From positions 1,984,001 to 2,048,000 of the forward strand of contig CBDEUB010000002.1 in the NCBI GenBank assembly GCA_965243145.1: a DNA stretch of 64,000 nt, read 5' to 3'. Shown piece by piece: positions 17,792 through 26,465 of the stretch. Made by a program: the position numbers and the translations under genes. Positions within the stretch are counted from its first letter, which is position 1. Every line of letters starts with the position of its first letter. The stretch comes from CBDBLK01 sp965243145 (lineage in GTDB: Bacteria > Bdellovibrionota > Bacteriovoracia > Bacteriovoracales > Bacteriovoracaceae). The notes under the pieces were generated by a model that searched no databases, was not told the DNA's origin, and saw only the letters and a list, made by a program, of their open reading frames with translations.

Positions 17792-18499
17792 ATGTCGCTC
17801 ATTATAAGGCAAAAACCCCGTTTGATAAGAATGTCCCAAGGAATGAACCCCTATGCTGCGGGAAGCGTCATCGTCGAATTTGGCCAAACTAAAATCCACA
17901 TTACTGCCAGTCTTGAGCAATCGGTTCCGCCTTGGATGAAAGGCCAGGGGCGGGGATGGATTAGTGCCGAATATTCCATGTTGCCCGGTGCGACTCGCGG
18001 GCGCACTTCCCGCGAAAGGTTTAAGGTCAAGGGAAGAACCCACGAAATTCAACGCTTGATTGGGCGGTCTTTGCGTTCTATCGCCGATCTCGACAAATTG
18101 GGAGAGCGTGCACTCATGGTGGATTGCGATGTTTTGGTTGCCGACGGGGGCACTCGCACCGCTTCGGTTTCGGGTGCCTATGTGGCCCTCAAAATGGCGG
18201 CCAGAAAATTGATGGCGGAGAATATTCTCACAGAAGACCCCATTTTAGAGCAGATCGGGGCAGTGAGTGTGGGCATCGATCAACGGGGAAAAATCATTGC
18301 CGATTTAAATTATGAGGAAGATAGCGCTTGCCAGACGGATATGAATATCGTGATGACCGAGTCGGGGAAATTTGTCGAAATTCAAGGAACCGCCGAAAAA
18401 AATCCTTTTTCCGGGGAACAATTAACTGCTCTGTTAGAAACGGCAAAAGTTGCTTTGAAGTCTGTTTTTGAAGAGCAAAACAGGGTTTTAAAAAAATAG
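17792..18499 (+). CDS. rph: Ribonuclease PH
   Basis: The 235-residue protein contains the RNase PH core: GSVIVEFGQTKIHITAS, the tRNA-binding segment MLPGATRGRTSRER, DCDVLVADGGTRTASVSGAY and IQGTAEKNPFS. It trims tRNA 3' ends phosphorolytically. ATG at 17792 is chosen because AAGGA lies 6 bases ahead; the frame stays open 33 bases further upstream. rdgB follows after 3 bases, a common pairing in bacteria. Confidence 0.96.
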   Translation: MSLIIRQKPRLIRMSQGMNPYAAGSVIVEFGQTKIHITASLEQSVPPWMKGQGRGWISAEYSMLPGATRGRTSRERFKVKGRTHEIQRLIGRSLRSIADLDKLGERALMVDCDVLVADGGTRTASVSGAYVALKMAARKLMAENILTEDPILEQIGAVSVGIDQRGKIIADLNYEEDSACQTDMNIVMTESGKFVEIQGTAEKNPFSGEQLTALLETAKVALKSVFEEQNRVLKK

Positions 18500-18502
18500 T
18501 TT

Positions 18503-19096
18503 ATGGCCTTAAATTTCTTTTTTGCCAGTGGTAATCAGCACAAAACCGACGAGTTGACGGAATTTTTTAACCCTCAAATATTGGCCCTTCGGGCCGCGCC
18601 TGAAAAAATTGAAATTGAAGAAACTGGCCAAAGTTTTGCTCAAAATGCCCTGCTCAAAGCAACGGCCTATTATCACAAACTGAAGGCCCCCGTGGTGGCC
18701 GATGATTCGGGCCTGACAGTGGAGGCCCTGCCTGGAGAGTTGGGGATTCATTCGGCGCGGTTTGGAGGAGAGGGATTAAACGACAGAGAACGGGCAGAAC
18801 TGCTTTTGCAAAGATTGGAGGGCAAAGAATCGCAGGGTCGCAGCGCTTTTTTTACCTGCGTGCTGTGTTTTTATCTCTGCCCCGACGAGATTTTTTATTT
18901 TGAAGGGCGTTTAAAGGGAGAAATGGCCCAATGTTTGGCCGGGGAAGGCGGTTTTGGTTACGATCCCGTTTTTATACCCGAAGGAGTAGAGTCGGGCAAA
19001 ACTTTGGCGATGATGCCCGAGTGGAAAAAAGAGCACTCCCACCGCGTCCGCGCTTGCCGTATGGCCGAGCGGTTTTTTACTAATTTTAAAAAATAG
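18503..19096 (+). CDS. rdgB: XTP/dITP diphosphatase (HAM1/RdgB)
   Basis: The 197-residue protein has the HAM1 signatures: ASGNQHKTDEL at the N-terminus, VVADDSGLTVEAL with metal-binding Asp, GIHSARFGGEG, FGYDPVFIPEG and the C-terminal KKEHSHR. It hydrolyses non-canonical purine triphosphates and so keeps inosine and xanthosine out of DNA. It is coupled to rph (3-base gap). Its end overlaps the end of the convergent LRR gene by 11 bases. Confidence 0.95.
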   Translation: MALNFFFASGNQHKTDELTEFFNPQILALRAAPEKIEIEETGQSFAQNALLKATAYYHKLKAPVVADDSGLTVEALPGELGIHSARFGGEGLNDRERAELLLQRLEGKESQGRSAFFTCVLCFYLCPDEIFYFEGRLKGEMAQCLAGEGGFGYDPVFIPEGVESGKTLAMMPEWKKEHSHRVRACRMAERFFTNFKK

Positions 19097-20279
19097 CGTC
19101 TATAATCCTTCTACACACCGACATATTAGAGGCACCGATTTTGATAAATTTCTGGTCTGAAGAATATGGTGAAAAGGAAGTTCCGCTTGCAAAGTCTTTG
19201 GTGGGCCATCCACGGCGGGGAACGATAACGGGAGTTCCCTCCAGAGAAATATATTTTAGAGAAGATGGTGGAGGGTCACTTTTGGGAAGGGCCTCTATGA
19301 AGGTGTGGTCGAGAAGCAATTTTTCCAGATTGGGCATGAAGAAAAATAATCTCGATGGAAATTCGGTGATTCTCGTGTTCGAGGCGGATAAAATTCTCAA
19401 TTGATGGCCGCTATGCTTGAGATGGCCAGGGGGAATAGAGGATATAGGATTTCCATCGACATAAATTTCTTGCAACTTATGTGATTTGACTCTTGGAAAT
19501 TTTCTAAGCCGATTATGTTGAATATCAAAAACTTGTAAATTCACATTATCTTTTAAGGTGGTGTCATCCCATGTTTCTATGCGACAGTGTGCGAGTTTAA
19601 GTGCTTTCAGTTGTTCTAGGCCATCAAAAAGGCCATCGGGAACTTTAACCATATAAATGCCACTCAAATCAATGTATTGCAGGTTTTTATTCCACTGAAA
19701 GTGGTTTTTGAGCACAAACCCGACTTTATTGGAGGTTCCTCGGTTGTACTTGGCCTCTAAAATGCGCAACTTTGGATTTTCTCTAAAACTGGGCAATTGA
19801 GGCATTTCAAGGTGATTGATCTTTAAAACTTCTAAATTGGGCATTTGTTTTAATATCTCTTCATAATTGGCCTGGAGGCCATAGTTGTAACTCAGGTTAA
19901 GAGTGGTGATGCTGTCGGGGAAATGGATACCTCGGGGAATTTTTTTAAGGCCCCTGCTGTTGAGATCGAGTTCTTCTAAATTAACCAGTCCGCCGAAGTC
20001 GCCGGGGCGCAGTTCCTCAATGTTTCCCTTTATATAGAGGCGTTTGATAAATTTCAAATGTTCTGCCTGTAATTTCATGCAATCTATGTACCAAGACAAA
20101 TCTCCAGTTTTGGGGGAATAAACTGCGGTTGTGGCAGAGAGAATGGGAACTTGAAATATTGCGGTAATGATGGCGTCCCGAATTTGGGGCGTCCTCTCGC
20201 AGACCGAGACAAAACCGGCGATGGGGGCGGCGAGGGAAAAGAGAAAAAGGCCAAAAGAGAAAATTGGGAAAAATCTCAT
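19086..20279 (-). CDS. Secreted leucine-rich-repeat protein
   Basis: The 397-residue protein starts with a signal peptide (hydrophobic core up to about residue 20). After a head containing VCERTPQIRDAII come about nine to ten leucine-rich repeats of 22-24 residues from about residue 75 to 330, for example LVNLEELDLNSRGLKKIPRG and MPNLEVLKINHLEMPQLP. LRR surfaces usually bind other proteins. The mature protein is probably periplasmic or secreted. The irregular repeat lengths and a Cys near each end suggest capped LRRs. The partner is unknown. Confidence 0.8.
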   Translation of the reverse strand: MRFFPIFSFGLFLFSLAAPIAGFVSVCERTPQIRDAIITAIFQVPILSATTAVYSPKTGDLSWYIDCMKLQAEHLKFIKRLYIKGNIEELRPGDFGGLVNLEELDLNSRGLKKIPRGIHFPDSITTLNLSYNYGLQANYEEILKQMPNLEVLKINHLEMPQLPSFRENPKLRILEAKYNRGTSNKVGFVLKNHFQWNKNLQYIDLSGIYMVKVPDGLFDGLEQLKALKLAHCRIETWDDTTLKDNVNLQVFDIQHNRLRKFPRVKSHKLQEIYVDGNPISSIPPGHLKHSGHQLRILSASNTRITEFPSRLFFFMPNLEKLLLDHTFIEALPKSDPPPSSLKYISLEGTPVIVPRRGWPTKDFASGTSFSPYSSDQKFIKIGASNMSVCRRIIDAIF

Positions 20280-20389
20280 ACATCCTTCTTGCGCTATAAG
20301 TTACTGAATGGGCCATTGTAAAGTGCTTTTACGATTTTGCCAACTTTAATAATTTTCATGGTTTGCAGATTTTGTGCTGAGCACACCAG

Positions 20390-21508
20390 TTACACATTAA
20401 AGCGAAAGAGAATGACATCCCCGTCTTCGACTTGGTAATCTTTGCCCTCGATCCTGAGCCGTCCCGTTTCTTTAACTTTGCTTTCCGAACCGAGTTCAAA
20501 AATATCCCGGCAGTGGAAAACTTCCGCCTTGATAAATCCCCTTTCAAAATCGGTGTGGATGATTCCCGCGGCACGGGGGGCCTTGGAACCGGCCTTGAAA
20601 GTCCAGGCCCGCACTTCTTCCGCACCGGCGGTAAAATAAGTCTTGAGTCCCAGCATTTGGTAGGCCGCCTTGGTGAGTTGGTCTAGGCCCGAGTGTTCGA
20701 TGCCGGCGGCATTTAAAAATTCCCGCTTTTCTTCCCCGGTTTCCAGGCCAGCAATTTCCGATTCAAATTTTCCACAGACTTTGAGGTATTGTGCCTTTTG
20801 GGGGGCAATATATTCCGCAACTGCTTTGAGGTGCGGGTTTTCTTCGTCGTTTGTGGCCAAAGTTTCTTCGTCGACATTGCACAGATAGAGGACGGGTTTG
20901 AGGGTGATCAGATTGAGTTCCCTAATGCTTTCCAAATCTTCCGGCGCAAGGCCTTCTTCACCGGCCGATTTTCCCGCTTCCAAGCAGGCCTTGAGCCTTT
21001 CGCAAATTGGCCTCTGGCGTTTGGCCCTGGAACTGATTTCCTTATTTTGACTCTTGAGTGCCTTGGGAATGTTTTGCAATTTTCTCTCGACCACTTCGAG
21101 ATCGGCCATGGCCAATTCCAAGTTGATGCAAGAAATGTCGTCAACGGGGTCGATGCGGCCGTGGACATGGACGATATTGGGATCGTCAAAACAGCGCACG
21201 ACATGCACGATGGCGTTGACTTGCCGGATGTGATCCAGGAATTGGTTGCCCAGGCCCTCCCCCTTGGAAGCGCCTTTGGCCAGGCCGGCAATATCGACAA
21301 ATTCGATGGTGGCCGGAATCGTGCGTTTCGGCCTTATAATTTCGGCCAGGCGGTAGAGTCGGGGGTCGGCCACATTGACGATGCCAACATTGGGTTCGAT
21401 GGTGCAGAAGGGATAATTGGCAATTTCTGCGGGAGCAGCGGTCAATGCCTGAAAAAGGGTCGATTTTCCCACATTGGGAAGGCCTACGATGCCGCAGTTA
21501 AGACTCAT
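20390..21508 (-). CDS. ychF: Redox-regulated ATPase/GTPase YchF
   Basis: The 372-residue Obg-family protein starts MSLNCGIVGLPNVGKSTLF with the Walker A GLPNVGKS, has the G2/G3 region FVDIAGLAKGASKGEGLGNQ, the coiled-coil domain and the C-terminal TGS domain ending ILFRFNV. The NVDE motif in place of NKxD explains the ATP preference known for YchF. It associates with ribosomes. The start ATG overlaps the end of pth by 11 bases, a frequent gene pair. Confidence 0.96.
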   Translation of the reverse strand: MSLNCGIVGLPNVGKSTLFQALTAAPAEIANYPFCTIEPNVGIVNVADPRLYRLAEIIRPKRTIPATIEFVDIAGLAKGASKGEGLGNQFLDHIRQVNAIVHVVRCFDDPNIVHVHGRIDPVDDISCINLELAMADLEVVERKLQNIPKALKSQNKEISSRAKRQRPICERLKACLEAGKSAGEEGLAPEDLESIRELNLITLKPVLYLCNVDEETLATNDEENPHLKAVAEYIAPQKAQYLKVCGKFESEIAGLETGEEKREFLNAAGIEHSGLDQLTKAAYQMLGLKTYFTAGAEEVRAWTFKAGSKAPRAAGIIHTDFERGFIKAEVFHCRDIFELGSESKVKETGRLRIEGKDYQVEDGDVILFRFNV

Positions 21509-22082
21509 CCAACAAACCTTTTTTATTAAAGTGGTTGGCCGCTTCTTCGAGGCCATTTTGAAGTACACTCTCCAAGGCCTGGCAGGCCAATTTGATAAAT
21601 TCGTCCAGAACGGCATTTTGTTGGGGGGAAAAGCGGGAGAGGACATAATCGGAGACGCTGCCGTGTTCGGGCCTTCCCACTCCCATGCGGAGCCTTTTAA
21701 ATTCACGGGTTCCCAGTTGCCCGGCGATGGATTTGAGGCCGTTGTGTCCGGCCAGGCCGCCGCCGGGGCGCAATTGCAGTCTGCCAAAAGGGAAGTCTAC
21801 CTCGTCGTGAACCACTACAATTTGAGAGGGGGGAATTTTATAAAAATGGGCACAACGGGCGACACTTTCACCGCTCAAATTCATATAGGTTTGCGGTTTT
21901 AAAAAGAAGATGGGGTCTTTCTGGTGGGCATGCTGGGCCAATTCCCCCTTAAATTTGCTCTTCCAAACCAGGGGGAAGGGAAGGGCATCGAGGACTTTAA
22001 AACCTATGTTGTGGAGAGTGTCGCAGTATTGGCGTCCGGGGTTTCCAAGGCCGACGATCAATTGGGTGTGAGGAGTTGCCAC
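21498..22082 (-). CDS. pth: Peptidyl-tRNA hydrolase
   Basis: The enzyme frees tRNA from prematurely released peptidyl-tRNA. Conserved elements are LIVGLGNPGRQYCDTLHNIGF with the catalytic His, KPQTYMNLSGESV, VVHDEVDFPFG with the catalytic Asp and RPGGGLAGHNGLKSI. GTG at 22082 is preferred: it lies 4 bases after the prs stop and gives 194 residues, the family's usual size, with LIVGLGNPG near the N-terminus. An in-frame ATG at 22115 inside prs would give 205 residues and cannot be excluded. Confidence 0.95.
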   Translation of the reverse strand: MATPHTQLIVGLGNPGRQYCDTLHNIGFKVLDALPFPLVWKSKFKGELAQHAHQKDPIFFLKPQTYMNLSGESVARCAHFYKIPPSQIVVVHDEVDFPFGRLQLRPGGGLAGHNGLKSIAGQLGTREFKRLRMGVGRPEHGSVSDYVLSRFSPQQNAVLDEFIKLACQALESVLQNGLEEAANHFNKKGLLDES

Positions 22083-22086
22083 AGGT

Positions 22087-23031
22087 TTAAATAAAAAGGG
22101 AAGAAACCGAATCATTATTAAAAGTCCGGTGAATGGCCTTGGAGAGCAATTCGGCGGTGGAGAGGACTTTGATTTTGGAAATCGAATTTCCCTCGGGGTC
22201 GATGGGGATGGTGTCGGTGACAATAACTTGGTCGAGGACATCACTTTGGGCAATTCGCTTGAGGGCGGGAGGGGAAAAGACGGGGTGGGTGGCACAGGCG
22301 TAAACTTTTGTGGCCCCATGATGGCGCAGTGTTTGGCAGGCCTCGATGAGTGTTCCGCCAGTGTCAATAATATCGTCCACGATGACACATTCCTTACCCT
22401 GAACATCCCCCACGACATTCATCGCCTTGGCGACATTTTTGCCGGTTCGGCGCTTGTCGATCATCGCTATATCAGATTTAAGTTTTTTGGCGTAATAGCG
22501 GACTCTTTCCACTCCACCGGCATCGGGGGAGACAAAGACAGTGTTTTCGGCGATAATTTGACTTTCAATGTAGTTGAGCAGAACTGGACTGGCGTAGATA
22601 TTGTCGAAGGGAATGTTGAAAAAACCCTGAATCTGGCCAGCGTGGAGATCCATGGTGATGACCCGGGTGGCACCGGCCGTGGTTAAGAGATCGGCCACCA
22701 ATTTGGCGGAAATGGGAGTGCGCGGCCTCACTTTTCGATCTTGTCTGGCGTAGGCGTAGTGGGGGAGGACGGCGGTAATGGAACTCGCCGATGCTCTCTT
22801 GAGGGCATCGATCACGATCAGAAGTTCCATTAAATTGTCGTTGACCGGACGGTGCAGAGTTTGGATGACAAAGACATCGGCACCCCTGACATTTTTTTCG
22901 ATCTCACAGAAAATTTCCCCGTTGGCAAAACAGGTGAGTTTGGGGTCGATCAGGGCCACATTGAGAAAATCGGAGATTTTGTTGGCCAGTTCTTGATTCG
23001 ATTTTCCGGAAACCAGGACAATTCGCTTCAT
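22087..23031 (-). CDS. prs: Ribose-phosphate pyrophosphokinase
   Basis: The 314-residue enzyme makes PRPP from ribose 5-phosphate and ATP. Visible motifs are SGKSNQELANKI at the N-terminus, the flexible-loop and ATP segments YARQDRKVRPRTPISAK, the metal site VITMDLHAGQIQGFF and the PRPP-binding loop CVIVDDIIDTGGTL. It lies 24 bases downstream of tRNA-Gln on the same strand, and pth and ychF follow, so the four may form one transcript. Confidence 0.97.
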   Translation of the reverse strand: MKRIVLVSGKSNQELANKISDFLNVALIDPKLTCFANGEIFCEIEKNVRGADVFVIQTLHRPVNDNLMELLIVIDALKRASASSITAVLPHYAYARQDRKVRPRTPISAKLVADLLTTAGATRVITMDLHAGQIQGFFNIPFDNIYASPVLLNYIESQIIAENTVFVSPDAGGVERVRYYAKKLKSDIAMIDKRRTGKNVAKAMNVVGDVQGKECVIVDDIIDTGGTLIEACQTLRHHGATKVYACATHPVFSPPALKRIAQSDVLDQVIVTDTIPIDPEGNSISKIKVLSTAELLSKAIHRTFNNDSVSSLFI

Positions 23032-23055
23032 AACAAGGCCAATGATGGGAGCAAA

Positions 23056-23131
23056 TGGCTGGGGTGGTAGGACTCGAACCTACGAATGGCAGAATCAAAA
23101 TCTGCTGACTTAGCCACTTGTCGACACCCCA
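23056..23131 (-). tRNA. tRNA-Gln (TTG anticodon)
   Basis: On the minus strand the 76-base sequence folds as a cloverleaf: acceptor TGGGGTG/CACCCCA, anticodon arm GCAGA-TTTTGAT-TCTGC with anticodon TTG, T arm GTAGG-TTCGAGT-CCTAC, discriminator G and an encoded CCA. It closely resembles bacterial glutamine tRNA. It lies directly upstream of prs. Confidence 0.95.
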
Positions 23132-23146
23132 TAAATCCGATTCTGC

Positions 23147-23176
23147 AATATGGCCAATTTCACCGAGAATTGTCAA
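23147..23176 (-). promoter_or_regulatory. Sigma-70-type promoter for tRNA-Gln and prs
   Basis: Read on the minus strand, a perfect -35 TTGACA (23171-23176) is followed after 18 bases by CATATT (23147-23152, four of six consensus bases), about 15 bases before the tRNA 5' end. It should drive tRNA-Gln and probably prs-pth-ychF. Confidence 0.55.
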
Positions 23177-23258
23177 GATGGGGAGGCATTTTTATTTTGA
23201 CGGCGGGAAGGCCACTGGGGTAAGTTTACAGTGCTGCCTTGCCTTTGAGGAGTTTTTG

Positions 23259-24800
23259 GTGAAAATTCGATTGAATCTCAAGTTCCTTTTCCCGTCCGCT
23301 TGTTGTTACCTCTTCTCGTCTTTTTCCACTTTGGCCATGCCCATCGACTGGCACGGGGTTTTAGGTTTTGACACCACTAGCATAGACAACTACCGGCGGA
23401 TCGAAAAAGAAGTGGACGATTCCCAGTCGGGCAATGCCAATGGCCGGGGTACGCAAGAAGTGCCCCTGGGGGCCGGGAACCATACTAACGCAAATTGGCA
23501 AAGCGCGCTTTTTCGCCTTGAACCTACGCTCATCATCAACGACGCGGCCACTATTGGAGGCGAATTTTCCTTGGGTTACGCCCGTGGCAGGTTTCTCGGT
23601 GACAACAACTCTCAAACTTTGGAACGGGGATTTGGCGACGCTTTGTACCCGTACCAGTTTTCTAGCGGTGGCGAAACTTTGGCCCTGGACAAGCTCTTTG
23701 TCGAACTCTACTCCGATGTGGCCACTTATGTTCTCGGCAGGCACTCGGCCCACTACGGCCTTGGCGCAGTGGTTAATAGTGGAGAGGGAAGCTGGGATCG
23801 GTTTTCTTTTACGCGGGACGGTATTAGCGCCAAGGTCAAGATTGGAGGAATTGGCATAGAGGCCTTTTGGTCGCGGCAGGGGCGGGAAAATTCTCTCAGT
23901 AAGGCCACCCGAACCAGGGAAATGGGTGTCGCTGTGGTCTATCAGAATGTTGAGCGGGATTTAAGTTTCGGTCTTCTCCACTCGGTTAAACAGAGTGCAC
24001 CCTTTGCCCTCGACTACGATTTGACCGGGGATATTCCCATTCCTGGTAGTTCGGGCAGCGTCGATGGCGAACAGGCCTTCGCCTCGGTTGGGCAGACCGA
24101 TACCAAGTTGATCGACCTCTTTTTTCGCAAGAAATTTGGGCCTTTGCAATTGGGCGTTGAGATTCCCATTATGAGTGGGCACATAGGGACGCTGCTTAAC
24201 CCCGACAATCCCACCGTTTCCAGTGTGCATTACAAGGCCAAGGCGATTATTTTTGAATCGGACTTGGAATTGAATGAACAATTTAAGTTGGGATTGGATG
24301 GTGGCAGTGTTTCGGGAGGGGATGGGTCGGGTACCCATTTCTCGGCCATGTATTTGAATCCCAACTATCAAATTGCCAATTTGCTCTTTCGCTACAATTT
24401 GCGGGCCATAGGCAATCCCGATAGGCCATACCCCCGCAGTGTGTACGACAGTTATATTCACAACGCCACTTACTTGAAATTGGGCCTAACTTACGAAACG
24501 GGAAGTTGGATTTGGGACGCCGCTTTGATTTGGGCCAGGGCCAACGAAGTGGCCAATGCGGGGGAATTTGCCTACAACCACTCGACCAGTAAGCGCTTTG
24601 AGGCAAATTATGGCCAATCAAAAAACTTGGGCCAAGAATTTGATGTCAATTTTCGCTATTTGTGGAATAGTGAAATTTCGGTGGGCGGTGCCTTTGGCCT
24701 GCTCTTTACTGGGGACTATTTTGCCTACACCAATTCTGACACTCCCAATAGTGTGAGCAATTCTTTTGTGGCCCAACTCAATACTGCCATAACTTTCTAA
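23259..24800 (+). CDS. Outer-membrane beta-barrel protein
   Basis: From GTG 23259 (GAGGAG 6 bases before) the product is 513 residues. It has a signal peptide (residues about 1-26, ending STLA) and a mature part made of alternating amphipathic strands rich in Gly, Tyr and Phe, ending in a terminal Phe (NTAITF), the usual signal for outer-membrane insertion. The frame is open upstream through the tRNA gene, but this is chance. The family is not recognised with certainty; a porin-like channel of about 16-18 strands fits the length. Confidence 0.8.
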   Translation: MKIRLNLKFLFPSACCYLFSSFSTLAMPIDWHGVLGFDTTSIDNYRRIEKEVDDSQSGNANGRGTQEVPLGAGNHTNANWQSALFRLEPTLIINDAATIGGEFSLGYARGRFLGDNNSQTLERGFGDALYPYQFSSGGETLALDKLFVELYSDVATYVLGRHSAHYGLGAVVNSGEGSWDRFSFTRDGISAKVKIGGIGIEAFWSRQGRENSLSKATRTREMGVAVVYQNVERDLSFGLLHSVKQSAPFALDYDLTGDIPIPGSSGSVDGEQAFASVGQTDTKLIDLFFRKKFGPLQLGVEIPIMSGHIGTLLNPDNPTVSSVHYKAKAIIFESDLELNEQFKLGLDGGSVSGGDGSGTHFSAMYLNPNYQIANLLFRYNLRAIGNPDRPYPRSVYDSYIHNATYLKLGLTYETGSWIWDAALIWARANEVANAGEFAYNHSTSKRFEANYGQSKNLGQEFDVNFRYLWNSEISVGGAFGLLFTGDYFAYTNSDTPNSVSNSFVAQLNTAITF

Positions 24801-24830
24801 AATTGCTTCTTTGCGCCATTTTCGCTTATC

Positions 24831-26021
24831 ATGGTGGTAAGGAGAAATTATCTTCCAGCTAGGATTTGGCGTTTGAGAAAAACATTTTGGGCCTGTTTCT
24901 TGGCCATAGTTGGATGGCCTGCCTGGGCCATACCTTTTCAAGTCACCATTGAAGGCCCAACTTCGGCCATTCGCACCCATCGAAAACAGGCCGAATTGGC
25001 AATGGCCAGAAATGTAGATTTTTGCCGTGGTTTTACTATACCGGCCCAAATGGGAAACTGGGAGTGTCAGAGAGTGGGAGGCGGGCAAAGTCAGTGCAAA
25101 ATACAATACGATTGCCGCCTGATTAGACGGGATTTTTCCCGTATCACTCAAACAAGGCGCTTGTTGCGGGAGTTGGAAAATCTCCCCCGCAGCACTGTCC
25201 CCTTGCAAATCTCTTTTTCGCGGGAACCTTTTAAAACGCCCCTGCTCTCGGTGCACAAGGTGGCCGAGGCCAGGCCCGTGCATCCACCGCTCAAAGAACC
25301 TCTTAAAGAGCTTCCTCGGAAATCGCCACCGCAAGAATTGCCAGAGGAATTGCCAAAAGAACCGCCAAAAGAATTGCCCCAAGTACCCAAACTTGATGCC
25401 GTTCAAGATTCCGAGCGGGAACTCGCCGCGCTGGACGAAGTTTTTGATGAACCGGAAGCGCCGTTGGAAGCAGGGGAAGAAGATTGGGATGAAGAGGACG
25501 AAGAAGACGACGAAAACGAAGAGGATGGGGAAGAGGGTGCGCAGAGAACGCTGTCCGAATCGGGGGAACTTGGCCGAACTCGCAAGTGGATGGCCTTGGA
25601 AATTGCAGGGGTCAAGGTGTCCGATCTCGAAGCGAATGAAACTTCGGCCTTTGGCCTTGCCTGGACTCCCTGGATGTCTTTGGGAGCAAGGTGGCGTTTG
25701 GAGGGGCGTTTGGGAGGCCACACACTCAAGGTGATAGAAGAAACCCGAGAGGAAGTCACAGAAGAAGTTTTTTGGACTTATCATGCTTTGGGCCGTATTC
25801 GCTACCGTTTGTGGAGAGCATTGCACCTTTGGGCCGGCCTGGGAATACAGTCTTGGTCTTCCGAGGAAGGTGGTTCTTTTTCCATGAGGACAGTGGGGGC
25901 CAGTTGGCATTTTGAGTCTCCCAAGTTTAAATTTGTGGACAAACTTTTTGTCAGTCGGGATTGGACTGACGACGATGATGAGCACACCGCCATCAAAGTG
26001 GGATTGGGCCTTGAGTTTTGA
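24831..26021 (+). CDS. Secreted protein with Pro-rich/acidic linker and C-terminal barrel-like domain
   Basis: The product has 396 residues from ATG 24831; TTG at 24873, preceded by AGGA, would give a cleaner signal peptide starting MRKTFWACFLAIVG. After the signal comes a domain with four cysteines (FCRGF, WECQRV, QCKIQYDCRL), then a Pro/Glu repeat region (about 150-185), a very acidic stretch (about 215-245) and a C-terminal part of amphipathic strands ending VGLGLEF, which suggests outer-membrane anchoring. The function is unknown. It follows the barrel gene by 30 bases. Confidence 0.7.
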   Translation: MVVRRNYLPARIWRLRKTFWACFLAIVGWPAWAIPFQVTIEGPTSAIRTHRKQAELAMARNVDFCRGFTIPAQMGNWECQRVGGGQSQCKIQYDCRLIRRDFSRITQTRRLLRELENLPRSTVPLQISFSREPFKTPLLSVHKVAEARPVHPPLKEPLKELPRKSPPQELPEELPKEPPKELPQVPKLDAVQDSERELAALDEVFDEPEAPLEAGEEDWDEEDEEDDENEEDGEEGAQRTLSESGELGRTRKWMALEIAGVKVSDLEANETSAFGLAWTPWMSLGARWRLEGRLGGHTLKVIEETREEVTEEVFWTYHALGRIRYRLWRALHLWAGLGIQSWSSEEGGSFSMRTVGASWHFESPKFKFVDKLFVSRDWTDDDDEHTAIKVGLGLEF

Positions 26022-26038
26022 CCTTGTAGGGGGCCAAA

Positions 26039-26440
26039 GTGATCGGCGAAGTTGAGATTGAAGAATTTAAACAGCGTTGGGCCAGGGCCATCGTGGCGGC
26101 CGACATCGAGCAAGTCATGGCCCTTTACTCTCCCAGCGCCCTTTTAAAACCCACCCTGTCGGATCAAATTCGTGACCAGCGCACTGCCATTCAGTCGTAT
26201 TTTACAGGTGGCGGAATTGGTGACAGCGGTTTTTTAAAAAAGGGCATTACCGCCGTTCATTTTGGAGAGGGATGGGTGCGAGAAATGGAAAATGCAGCGG
26301 TTTTGCTGGGGCACTACCAGTTTGTTTTTGCCAACGGTGAAACTAGCGATGCCGATTACACCTTTGTTTTAGCACCGGAAGGAAAAGCACACCAATTGCG
26401 CATTTTGGCCCATCATTCTTCTCTATCTTACAAAAACTAA
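26039..26440 (+). CDS. SnoaL-like / NTF2-fold protein
   Basis: A 133-residue cytoplasmic protein starting at GTG 26039. The sequence RWARAIVAADIEQVMALYSP at the N-terminus and the C-terminal LRILAHHSSL are typical of the cone-shaped NTF2-like fold of the DUF4440/SgcJ/CaMKII-association type. Members bind or isomerise small ligands or simply dimerise, so no substrate can be given. It lies 17 bases after the secreted barrel gene, on the same strand. Confidence 0.65.
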   Translation: MIGEVEIEEFKQRWARAIVAADIEQVMALYSPSALLKPTLSDQIRDQRTAIQSYFTGGGIGDSGFLKKGITAVHFGEGWVREMENAAVLLGHYQFVFANGETSDADYTFVLAPEGKAHQLRILAHHSSLSYKN

Positions 26441-26465
26441 AAGATGGCCTAAATGGTGAATTTTG

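Noticed and set aside
20789..21529. Long plus-strand open frame opposite ychF
   Set aside because: It is a mirror frame of the well-supported ychF gene, a by-product of codon use.
23118..23258. Longer start of the outer-membrane protein, running through the tRNA-Gln gene
   Set aside because: GTG 23259 has GAGGAG at the right distance and a signal peptide behind it.
24618..25985. Long minus-strand open frame opposite the barrel and secreted-protein genes
   Set aside because: Composition is a shadow of the plus-strand genes, which have signal peptides and good starts.
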